A stretch of DNA of 64,000 nucleotides from Adiantum capillus-veneris (taxonomy: Eukaryota > Streptophyta > Polypodiopsida > Polypodiales > Pteridaceae). A program made the translations under genes and the position numbers. Position 1 is the first letter of the stretch, and each line of letters begins with the position of its first letter. A model generated the notes under the pieces. That model saw nothing but the letters and a program-made list of their open reading frames with translations. It searched no databases and was not told where the DNA came from. Below are positions 35,222 through 45,098 of the stretch, one piece after another. The stretch lies in contig CM043968.1 in NCBI GenBank assembly GCA_014529385.2, positions 26,239,013 through 26,303,012 of the forward strand, written 5' to 3'.

Positions 35222-37033
35222 CTAGCTCCATAGTTTGGACAAGATGGTGGTTCTAACTTCTGAAGCCATGAAATCCATCAAATTGACAATATTTAACGGC
35301 ATCTTTGGGGCTTCAATCCCTTGATGTGGTGAAGATGGGATCTCCATTTCTTCGATAGGGTCGGGTAGACCCTCTGTAAACATTCTCTCCAACAAGAAGG
35401 AAGTACATCCACTTTCCCATGATTTAAAGTCACTTTCCTCTTGGATAACACTAAGTATGGCTAGTGGTCTATGGACTTTGTGAGGTTGCTTTTGTGTAGG
35501 GAACACTGTGTTTGTAATCTAGATCTGCCTAGGTGTTGTCTCTAGATCCCTTGGGTCTCTTCTACCAAACTCATTAATTGCTTGACTCACTCGATCTCCA
35601 CTGTAAGGTTTGGGTAAGTTCCTATCTTCTTCTTGGGTCCTCACCATTGTGGCTCATGACAATATTTCTTGTTTGTTTCGTTTCTAGTGGTTGTTTTGGT
35701 CTCCATGGTTTCAGTTGAATTAGAATCCTCTTCAACGTCATTCATATATACAGGGTCATCACCAATCCCTATGGTGGTCTTTGAACTGAGATCTGACTTC
35801 ACTGGTTTTTGCGATCTCTTCCTTCGTGTTTTCTTCTTCATCTGAGATTGGAAAATTGATGCTGTATCTCTTTCTTCAAGAATATAGTTTTGGTTTTGGA
35901 GCATCGATTGTGTCAATACATTTACCGATCCACAGGCATACTTTGTGCTGGCTCCTCAGTAACCTTAATTAAATTCAATGGCGTTATCTTTGGCCCACTT
36001 GGATTATTAGGACATTGGGCAATCAAATGACCTATGCCACATCAATTACACATGAGTATCCACATTGTAGATGTGCTCGCTTGATTGGTTTGCATTAGTG
36101 TGGCACTCTTTTGTAGTCTAAGGGGACATTCGGCTACACGATGTGGACCTCCACACTCATAGCATTGAAGAGGTGGTCTCTTGGCAGTGTAATTGATATT
36201 TTGGCCTTTTGCAACAAGAGCAGCTACTTGATAGACAGGTTTGACTTGTCCCCAATAGTCCTTCATGTAATATTGTGGACTTTCTTAAAGTGCATCAATC
36301 CCATAGTCAATATTAGGGTGTATATCTTCCTCACAGCTTTCCAAACCAACAATAGGTGTCTCACAACCCACTTGATTCACATAAGTGATTCTCGGATGTG
36401 GTGGTTGCGGTCCTAGCACAAGAGGTAAGGGTGTTGTTTGAACAACATTTTTGGCCCTAAAGACCTGGTGTTGTGACATTTGTTCAAGAGGTGGGGCCAA
36501 CATCAATGCAGGCACTCGAGGTGTGTCTATCCATGCTAAGATTGGTCTATTCACCACCGAGTGTTTAAATACTATGCAATCCTTAGCTTGATGACCATAT
36601 CTCCCACAGGCATTGCAATCCCCATTGAATTTTACTCTAAAAGTAAGACATTCACTAGTACTATGCGGACCATAGCAAACTAAGCACCATTTGCTCTCTT
36701 CTTGGATAAAATTATTGTTTTGCGGAGCATGATTGTCTCTAAGACTCTCTTGAATGGCCTTGGTGAGATCTGCTAAAGTCATCTCAGATATCTTTGCTCT
36801 TTAGCAATAGGCTTTATGGTCATTGGCTCATGCCCCAATGCTTGCGAGCTAGTAGATTTAGGCTCAACAGACACTCTTTCTCCTTGAATCATTAAGTTAT
36901 CCTCCAATTGGATCGCATTGGTGGTGACTCCTTCCTATGTGATGATACCTCTAATGACTAGGCCATTGTAGATATCCTCATGCCGTAGTCCCCTAATGAA
37001 TCTATCAAGCAATTGAATATTATTGAAGCGCTC
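35222..37033 (-). pseudogene. G1 gag with four CCHC zinc knuckles
   Basis: The minus-strand frame from 37033 reads IQLLDRFIRGLRHEDIYNGL, the end of a retrotransposon gag domain, then a Gln/Ser linker. Four knuckles follow in one frame: WCLVCYGPHSTSEC (about 36686-36648), CNACGRYGHQAKDC (about 36617-36576), CYECGGPHRVAEC (about 36164-36126) and C-N-stop-CGIGHLIAQC (about 36050-36012). Stops lie at 36285 and 36042; the latter is TGA in the middle of knuckle four, one C-to-T from Arg. The N-terminal half of gag is missing because G2 is inserted at 37034. The tail to 35222 is acidic and Lys/Arg-rich linker. Confidence 0.75.
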
Positions 37034-37998
37034 TGTTAGCAGCAAGCTAACAGAGCTAGCAGAGTTAGTAGCAAGCTAACTCTAGTATCGAAGTTAGCAG
37101 CAAGCTAACTTTGATACCATTTTTTGGAGCCCTCATTGTAAAGACACTTATTATTTTGATAAATCAGGAATATTGTAACTCCTATTTTACAGATAAATTG
37201 TGTAATTGATGAGTTGGGGCTACAAGCTTCCAAATTGTAACAACTTGTCGTTATCCATCTTTAGTTAGAGCTCCCAAATTATTAGTTTTGACCATCAAAA
37301 ACCTTGGCTAAGGTATAAAAGCCAATTTTTGTAAGTTAATTTCAAGTTTTTGGATAATGAAATACACAGCGCGAGCTGACGGCGATCACTTCTCTCCTTC
37401 TCGCACTTCATATCCATCTTCGGTTGTCACATTGCAATCGCGTTTGTTGCGTTGTAACCGCAGGTAAGAGCTCTACTCATTGACGTAAGCATTTCACGGT
37501 ATTTTGTAGCTTTTGGCATCCTAATTTCATCATAAGTAAGAATTTAAACTTCAAAATAAAAAACTAAGCATAGGTGGGGTATTGGGACATCATTGCTAAG
37601 CATTTAGATGCATTCTGGGTCGGAAATGATTAAGTCAAAAATCCATTGCTATTAATAATCCTAATTTTTGCACTTGACCTAAAGTGGGATTTGAAACCAT
37701 AAGCATGTGTGCTTAAGTGTTATAAACTTGTGCTAGAAGTTTTGTTATGTTTGGATGTCATTTGATACTGTAACGGATGTGATTTATTTACCGATGAGCG
37801 TTTGGCTTTTGGTGATTTCAGTCACTTGAGTGTAGCTTGAGTTAGATACGAGTTGCTTGTTGTTTTCTGAGAGATTGACAACCTCTTGTAGTCTCTATGC
37901 ACTAGTCGAGTCAGCTTCATCCCATGGATTGACAATTTAATCGTGGTTCTCGCTAAATCTGCAATAAGATAGGAGTGAGGTCAGACACTCGTCCCACA
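37034..37998 (+). repeat. G2 5' LTR
   Basis: Starts TGTTAGCAGC (37034), directly where the minus-strand gag of G1 breaks off, and ends GTCCCACA (37998) just before a tRNA-Asp-type primer site. GGTATAAAAGCC at about 37310-37321 is a likely TATA box. No second copy of this LTR is in the window, so the boundaries rest on the TG..CA ends, the primer site and the interrupted G1 frame. The first 76 bp hold three hairpin-forming 17-mers. Confidence 0.72.
37035..37109 (+). repeat. Three 17-bp inverted-repeat units at the LTR tip
   Basis: GTTAGCAGCAAGCTAAC at 37035-37051 and 37093-37109, with a one-base variant at 37064-37080. Each has a 6-bp stem GTTAGC/GCTAAC around a 5-base loop (5-bp stem in the variant), spaced 29 bp apart. 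Confidence 0.9.
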
Positions 37999-38000
37999 TT

Positions 38001-38020
38001 TGGCGTCGCTGCCGGGGATT
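38001..38020 (+). promoter_or_regulatory. G2 primer binding site (tRNA-Asp type)
   Basis: TGGCGTCGCTGCCGGGG lies two bases after the LTR end. It differs at about two positions from the complement of the 3' end of plant tRNA-Asp, a common primer in plant Gypsy elements. Confidence 0.78.
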
Positions 38021-39625
38021 GAAGAGACTTAAACTAGGGAAAAACACAAGCGTTTTGTGAAGTTATCCTTTAACTTCCTCTAGGATCTCCTAGAGTAAAA
38101 ACTTTCTTTTTAGAACCGCATAGCTTAAGATTATCGTCTTTTGTAGTGTAGAGGTAGCTTGGAAGTAATCGTACTTGCTAAGTTCCTTTAGGATTGTATG
38201 ATTGTAGAACTAGATTAGGATTTAGAGAATGATTGATAGAAAATGCTCAAAAAACCATTAAAAAACAAGAAAACGAGTGTTGTGGACACTTTCCACAACC
38301 CCATTGCATTAGAACCTAAGAGTAGGGTAAGTAGGATCCAAGGTGGATTTTAGAACATTGCTCTCTCCAAAAAAATCATTGTGAGTTCTTATTTGAAGTT
38401 GTAGAATTTCAGGTCTACATTTAGAAATAGCACGAAAAGACTCCAAACTTCTCAATCCGAGTGGAGAGTATGCTTAAAAGTTGTATGAACCAGTGGGTAA
38501 GCTCAAGGATACATTGAGAAAAAAAATTCACGCGTTTGCAAAAACTCAGATTATTTACTTTTTCTTGACATTTTATGCCAAATTAAGCTTTGACTTGATT
38601 CGTAGGCCAAAAATAGCTCATGAAAAGACTATCATTGAAAAAGTGCAAAAAATTGTTCATTTTAGGCCTAAAGTAAATAATCATGATTATTTACTTTTAG
38701 CTCAAAAATGACCAAGCTTGATACCAATGACTCATTGCATGTATACAAACAACTTTTGTAAAGGACCATAGGATTTGGATCACCAAACTGGCAAAAAACT
38801 GGGTAAAAATTGAAGTCTATACTGACTTTCGGGAACTTGAGTGTAAATTGGGAAAAAAATTGTCCAAACTCAATGTAATTTGATTCATAGGCTTATATTG
38901 ATGTGATAGACATGTATACATGCTTACTTGACCAAAAGGATGCAAAAAGTTGTCAGAAGTAAATAATCGTAATTATTTACATCTGTCCCATTTTTCAACT
39001 TTTTTGACTAAGTTAGTATACCACTAGTTTTATCATGTTGTAATAAGCCCACAAACCAAATTTGGTAAAATTTGGATCATTGGATTGAAAATTGTGACCA
39101 AATTTGCAAAGCCAGTCTCTGCGGACACAAAACTGATGACCATCTGAACAAATCTTGTCCAAACTTGATGAAACTTAGCTAGGGTGCTTAAGTTGAGGTT
39201 CTTAACAGATCTGTGTCAAGATTGGACCAAAAACTTGCAAAAAATTAGCTGGAGTAAATAATCGCGATTATTTACATCTACTTCAAAAATTGACAATCTT
39301 GCACATTTAAGTATACCACAAGGTCAAGCATATCAAGAGACCACACAAATCAATTGGTGAAATTTGGATCACAAAAGTGAGACTTAAGCCAGATTCTTAA
39401 AAATTGAGTCTGCGGACACAAAACAATTGATAAACTTGAACAGATTTTGTCCAAACTTAGTGAAAGTTGTCCAAGGACCTTAACAGGTTGTATACTTGGC
39501 AAACCAAGCCAAAAAGTGTAAAAAACTGACAAAACTAAATAATCGTGATTATTTACTACTGCTACACAGAGACACCAATTTTGACTTTTGAACTTGTACA
39601 ATGATAGACCAACATAATACAAGGC
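38021..39625 (+). repeat. G2 leader with degenerate ~287-bp repeats and four 22-bp palindromes
   Basis: Untranslated leader between primer site and gag, interrupted at 39625 by copia-2. Palindromes with arms GTAAATAATC and GATTATTTAC lie at 38673-38694, 38959-38980, 39254-39275 and 39535-39556 (last begins CTAAAT), spaced 286, 295 and 281 bp. Shared words between repeats include TTGTCCAAACT, GCGGACACAAAAC and GTATACCAC. A half-site ATTATTTACTTT lies near 38550. There is no credible ORF. Confidence 0.78.
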
Positions 39626-39852
39626 TGTTACCATATACATGTGGTAGTGATGTGTGTGAATACACTAGGACCGCCGGGACATTTTTTCCCTCTTTAGGAG
39701 GTTTTTTCCCCCGTGCATTGTATATACGCCCATCACTCTAGGGCTATCTATCTTTCCATTGCACACTAAGTAATACACTCTCTATTGTGTGCCTTGAGCT
39801 TCCTTCGTCTTCTCCAAGCTGTGTGTGTTTCTCTGCAACCCTAATTCCAACA
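39626..39852 (+). repeat. copia-2 5' LTR
   Basis: TG..CA ends. It contains the polypyrimidine block TTTTTTCCCTCTTTAGGAGG and a TATATAC promoter-like element at about 39721-39727, upstream of the conserved CATCACTCTAGGG block. Confidence 0.95.
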
Positions 39853-39853
39853 A

Positions 39854-39866
39854 TTGGTATCAGAGC
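39854..39866 (+). promoter_or_regulatory. copia-2 primer binding site (tRNA-iMet)
   Basis: TTGGTATCAGAGC is complementary to the 3' end of plant initiator tRNA-Met and lies one base after the LTR. The equivalent site in copia-1 (minus strand, about 61483-61494) is mutated to TTCGTATCATAGC. Confidence 0.95.
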
Positions 39867-40191
39867 AGGTCACGTCCTTCGGGGCTTGTCGCCAGCCTCT
39901 CCAGCACACGCCTGCTCACCTTCTCCGATTTCAGTAAGCTTTGGCAAGCGTTCGCAGGTCGACAAAAATTTTGGGCTCAGATTTTTGATTTGGGCTCATT
40001 TCGGCCTCCGTTTCCACTACAGGCAGTACTGCACAGGCTATTTCGTCATTTTGTGCAGAATTTCTGTCAGTGCCGTTTTCTGCATAACAGGTGCCTTATA
40101 GTCTTCTACGGTTTGTGCTATATAGCACAGGTTGTTCCCGCTCCATTTCTCCTATTTTCGGGCAGTTTTCACATTAAGTGCAGCATTTACC

Positions 40192-43100
40192 ATGGCTGAC
40201 AACAACAACACAGATGTGTTCAAGATGTTTGCTGCTGAGGACAGGTTGGATGGGGACAACTACCCTATGTGGGCTTATATGATGCAACATGTTCTTGTGT
40301 CAAAGGGTGTCTAAAACATTGTGCAGGGCATTGATGTACGTCCTGGTTCTGAGGATGTAGGCGATGTTGAGGATGTTGCAGGTCTTGCTGCAAGGATTGC
40401 AGCTGTTAGAGTTGTTTTGCCTACGGCAGAACAAGCTCGTTGGGATGTTAAGGATGCTCAGGCTCATGCATTGATTGTGTTGTCTGTGAAGCGCACCATT
40501 GTTCCTCACATCCGTTCAGCAAAATCTGCAAAACAGGCTTGGGATATTCTAGCAGGTCTTTATGCAAGCCGCAATGAGGCTAAAATTGCTTTGTTGCGTA
40601 AAGAGCTGGAGTCGAAGATTACGCATGAGGAAGATGATATGGACACTTTCCTTGCTAGTGTCAAGGATATCAATGAGCAACTTATTTCTGCAGGTGAAGT
40701 CATTTCAGACAGTTACCTTGTGCAGACTGTTCTTGATGACTTACCAGATTCCTACCAGACTTTTGCTAGTACTTGGAGACTGATGACCCAAGGAAATCTA
40801 GAAGTTGTCAAGTTTGATGCATTATGCACATTGCTGTTGCAAGAGTCACTGTCCAGAAAAAACAGGACTAGACAGCGTGCAATTGAACAGGCTTTTATTG
40901 CTTCTCAAAGAAAGGGTGGTAACAGCAATGCAGCCACTTCTTATGGTTCTGCTGCGAGTGGCAGCACTTCTTCTGGAAATTTTGGTGATAAGGGCAAAAA
41001 GAAGATGTGTTGCCATTATTGTAAAGCCAATGATCACTTGATCAAGTCGTGTCCTAAGTTGAAGGCCAAAGAGGCTAAGAAGAAAGAGGGTGGTTCCACT
41101 GCAAATGCTGGTTCCACTACAAATGCAGCCATTGTTGAGTCTTCTGTGAAAGGAGACTGTGTTGTTGATGTTGATGCAGAATGGGCTTTTAGCGCAGAGT
41201 GCACTTACAATCCTACTGTCCATGATGCATGCTTGTCAGTTGCTGCAGATTCACATGTGTGGTATTTCGACAGTGGTGCTACAAAGCACATTACCTCACA
41301 TCGTGAATTGTTTACCTCTCTCAAGTCTGTCCCTCATGGGAATTCAGTCACTTGTGCCAACAACGCCTCTTATCCAGTTCAGGGAGTTGGAAAGATTGTG
41401 CTCACTGCTGCTAATGGCAGTTCCTTCACACTTGTTGATGCACTTTATGTACCTGGGATCATGAAGAATCTCTTGTCTGTATCCGCACTTGCTAGACTTG
41501 GACTTGTAGTCAAATTTGTGGATGACAGATGTACAATTCATGATTTCAGTTTTGGTGATGAAATTGTTGCATCTGACCTTTTGTGCCGTGGACTGTATAA
41601 GCTCACTTTGTATGAAAAGTGTGGAAAAAATTTTGCAAATGCTGTTGCAGATTCAAGGGCTATTTCAGATGCAAAACTTTGGCATGCACGTTTTGGTCAT
41701 CTAAATTTTGCCAGTTTGCTGCGTTTGCAAAAATCTGATATGGTTGCTTCTTTGCCACCTCTTGAAGCACCTGTCAAACATGTTTGTGAAGACTGTATTT
41801 TGGGTAAGATGCAGCGTTCTAAGTTTCCAAAGGATAGTTCAGTTCGGGCCACATGCAGGTTGCAGCTTGTGCATAGTGATGTTTGTGGGCCCATGCAAAC
41901 TCCGTCCTTGGGCAATTACCTGTACTTCGTGACTTTCATTGATGATTACTCCAGGCATGCATGGGTATTTCCGCTTAAAGCGAAGTTTGAAGTTTTTATG
42001 TGCTTCAAACAATTTCTGGCTATGGCTGAAAATGTCTCAAAATGTACTATGCGCGCACCCTCCGTTCCGATCGAGGGGGGGGAGTATATGTCTCATGAAT
42101 TTAATGCATTTCTGGCTAGTCGTGGGATAAAACACCAATGTACAGTGCCTTATACGCCTCAGCAAAATGGTGTTGCTGAGAGAAAAAACAGGTCACTGAC
42201 GGAAATGGCACGATGTATGGTCAAAAGTCAAGCTTTACTGCATTCTTTTTGGCTTGAGGCCATCATGCGTGCCACTTATGTACTAAACAAGTGTCCTACG
42301 AAAGCTTTGTAGTCTATTACTCCATATGCAGCATGGCATGATAGAAAGCCTTCTATTGAGCACATGCGTGTTTTTGGCTGTTTGGCATATGCTTTGGTGC
42401 CACAAGTGTAGCGCAGAAAATTGGATGATAAGGCTGTCAAATGTATTTTTGTTGGTTATAGTGTTGAAAGCAAAGGTTACAGGTTGTATCATCCGCAAAC
42501 AAAACGTATTCTGGTTTCTTGGGATGTAGTGTTTGTGGAAGATTCTGTTCAGCCCTTGCTGTCATGTACTAGAGACAGTAATGTAAGCTCACAGGACATT
42601 TATGACACTTTGTTGCCTCTTTTCAGTGGTGGAAATACGAATGTAAGTTCCAATGAGGCAAATGTACAGCCTATGGGGGTTTCTGAAAATGTTTTAGATC
42701 AGCCTATTACTGATGCAGATGTACATGATGTACTTGATGAGGAAAGGGCTGAAAATGAGCAGGCTAGAGGTATGCCAAAATGGCTGGTGCACACTTTGCG
42801 TGACAGTAAATTGGATGCACCTTTGTCTAGTTGTACTCGTTCAGGCTCTCGCCATCCATCTTATGCATCAGATTGTTATGCTTTGGCTGTGTCTAGTTTA
42901 CATGATGTTGAGGAGCCTCTGACTTTTGATGAAGCACAGAATTCAGAAAATTGGATGGCTGCCATGCAATCAGAATATGATGCACTTATGGAAAATGACA
43001 CATGGACTTTATGTGATTTGCCTCCTGGCAAAAAGGCCATTGGTACGAAGTGGGTTTACAAGTTGAAACGCAAACCGGATGGTGAGATCGATCGCCATAA

Positions 43101-44449
43101 GGCTCGACTTGTTGCAAAGGGTTATGCACAGCAAAAAGGCATAGACTATAAAGAGACTTTTGCTCCCACTTGTCGTATGAATAATGTACGTTTTCTACGT
43201 GCATTGGCAGCTCATTTTGGTTGGGATGTACATCAATCAGACATTGTTACTGCTTTCTTGAATGGTGACATATTTGAGGAAGTTTATGTAACGCAGCCTC
43301 GTGGTTTTGTCATAAAAGGACAAGAGGACAAAGTGTGCAAATGTAACAAGGCTTTGTATGGGTTGAAGCAATCTCCTCGTGCTTGGTATGAGAAAGCTGA
43401 CACTCATTTGGTGAAACAAGGCTTTCGTAACAGTCCAACAGAAAGCACATTGTATGTAAAGCGTGAGGGTGATGTACTTCTCATTGTGGTTCTTTATGTT
43501 GATGATTTGCTGATCACTGGACCAAATGAGAGACATATTGTTGAATTTAAGGTTGATTTGAATGCTACTTTCAAGATGAAAGATTTGGGGCTGTTGCATC
43601 ATTACTTGGGTATACAGTTTAAGCAGTGTGATGGTGGTATTGCCTTGTGTCAGAAAAGTTACATAAAGACATTGCTATGTAAGTTTGGACTTGAGGATTG
43701 CAAACCTATTGCCACTCCCAGGAAACAGGTTTGAAGTTGAGTCTACATGATGCTGGCGATCTTGCTGATGTCACTCTTTACCAAACTACTGTTGGCTGCC
43801 TCATTATGTATGCAACACGAGGCCAGATATTCAGTTTGCAGTCTCACAGGTCATCAGATTTATGCATAGCCCAGGGTCTAAGCATTGGCAGGCTGTCAAG
43901 AGGATTTTCCGCTACCTTAGTGGCACTTTACATCTTGGCTTGTTTTATCCCAAGGGGGGATCATTGCCGCCAGACTTACATGCTTTTTCGGACTCAGATT
44001 GGGCTGGTTGTTTTGACACGCGAGTGTCCACATCAGGTTTTTGTTTCATGCTTGGAAGTTCATGTATATCATGGTTGAGAAAGAAGCAACCTACTGTGGC
44101 CACTTCGAGTTGTGAGGCTGTGTACAGGGCAGTCTTCACAGCTACGGTTGAGTGTGTATGGCTCAGACGCCTTATGGCTGATTTGGGTGTTGGACAGGAC
44201 ACTGCCAACACTATCTACACTGACAGTCAGAGCGCATTGGCAATTGCGAGGAACCCAGTTTTTCATGCTCGCACAAAGCACATTGAGGTGCATTACCACT
44301 ATGTCAGGGAGAGGCTCTCAGCAGGAGAGATCAGCTTGGCTTATGTGCCAACACAGGACAACCTTGCAGATCTTTTCACAAAGGCATTGTCTCGTGAGAA
44401 TCTTGAAGCTTTCCGCAAAGCTTTGGGCTTACTCCCCTTTGTGGACTGA
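40192..44449 (+). pseudogene. copia-2 gag-pol polyprotein, nearly full length, three stops and frameshifts
   Basis: ATG 40192 starts MADNNNTDVFKMFAAEDRLD, the gag N-terminus. Stops: TAA 40312 (copia-1 has Trp there), TAG 42310 (copia-1 has Gln) and TAG near 42408. The frame is otherwise continuous to 43734. Domains: CCHC knuckle CCHYCKANDHLIKSC (41010-41055); protease WYFDSGATKH (41263); integrase HSDVCGP and PYTPQQNGVAER (41874-42180); RT with AFLNGDIFEEVYV, KALYGLKQSPRAWY and LYVDDLLITGP (43250-43530). One-base deletions near 43722 and 43806 shift the frame before RNase H (43862-44449: DSDWAGCFDTRVSTSG, ATSSCEAVYRA, YTDSQSALAIARNPVFHART). The integrase second-Asp motif is destroyed by two compensating indels (see findings). 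It is close to intact but not autonomous. Confidence 0.93.
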
Positions 44450-44524
44450 TCCTGTCCTCAGGGCATGGCACTTCCCTTTACTCATGTGCCAGCTCTCGTT
44501 CACCGCATCACTCTAGAGGGGATT

Positions 44525-44749
44525 TGTTACCATATACATGTGGTAGTGATGTGTGTGAACACACTAGGACCGTCGGGGCATTTTTTCCCTCTTTAGGAGG
44601 TTTTTTCCCCCGTGCATTGTATATACACCCATCACTCTAGGGATATCTATCTTTCCATTGCACACTAAGTAATACACTCTCTATTGTGTGCCTTGAGCTT
44701 CCTTCGTCTTCTCCAAGCTGTGTGTTTCTCTGCAACCCTAATTCCAACA
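44525..44749 (+). repeat. copia-2 3' LTR
   Basis: Matches the 5' LTR with T/C, C/T, A/G, G/A and C/A differences and two fewer TG bases. The TSD AAGGC follows at 44750. Confidence 0.95.
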
Positions 44750-45098
44750 AAGGCCACCGGGCAACTTTGGGTTCAATCGGATCCAAATTGGTACATGTTC
44801 ACTCAATTTCCATGTTGTAGATTAATTCTTTGATCTTTTACAAAAGTCGAATCTGAAAGTCTCAATTGATGACTAAATTAGCTCGATTTGAAGTGATCCA
44901 CATAGACCAATCACAATAGTTAGCAAAAACTACATAATCTCTGTGAAAGAATAGTTAACTTGATCAAAATTGATACAAGAATCAGGTTGTAGACAAGGAA
45001 TCGGCAACTTGACAGAAGTTGTAATCAAATCAAGTGGAAAAAGTTGATAACAAGTCAATCCGACGGTAAGTACTCTATCCAGGGCTCCACAAGTCTTT
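44750..45098 (+). other. G2 leader, right part
   Basis: Continuation of the G2 leader after copia-2. It has no palindrome of the 22-bp type and no ORF, and leads into the gag start at about 45099. Confidence 0.55.

Larger units (their letters stand above)
39626..44749 (+). mobile_element. Complete Copia insertion (copia-2)
   Basis: The LTRs 39626-39852 (227 bp) and 44525-44749 (225 bp) start TGTTACCATA and end ATTCCAACA. They differ by five substitutions and one TG-dinucleotide indel, so the insertion is relatively recent. A perfect 5-bp duplication AAGGC flanks it (39621-39625 and 44750-44754). The primer site TTGGTATCAGAGC lies at 39854-39866 (tRNA-iMet) and the polypurine tract TAGAGGGGATT just before 44525. 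It encodes one plus-strand polyprotein frame with several breaks. It sits in the G2 leader and is the same family as copia-1 and copia-3. Confidence 0.96.

Noticed and set aside
44760-44785. GGGTTCAATCGGATCC considered as a tRNA T-arm
   Set aside because: No acceptor stem, D-arm or anticodon arm can be placed around it.
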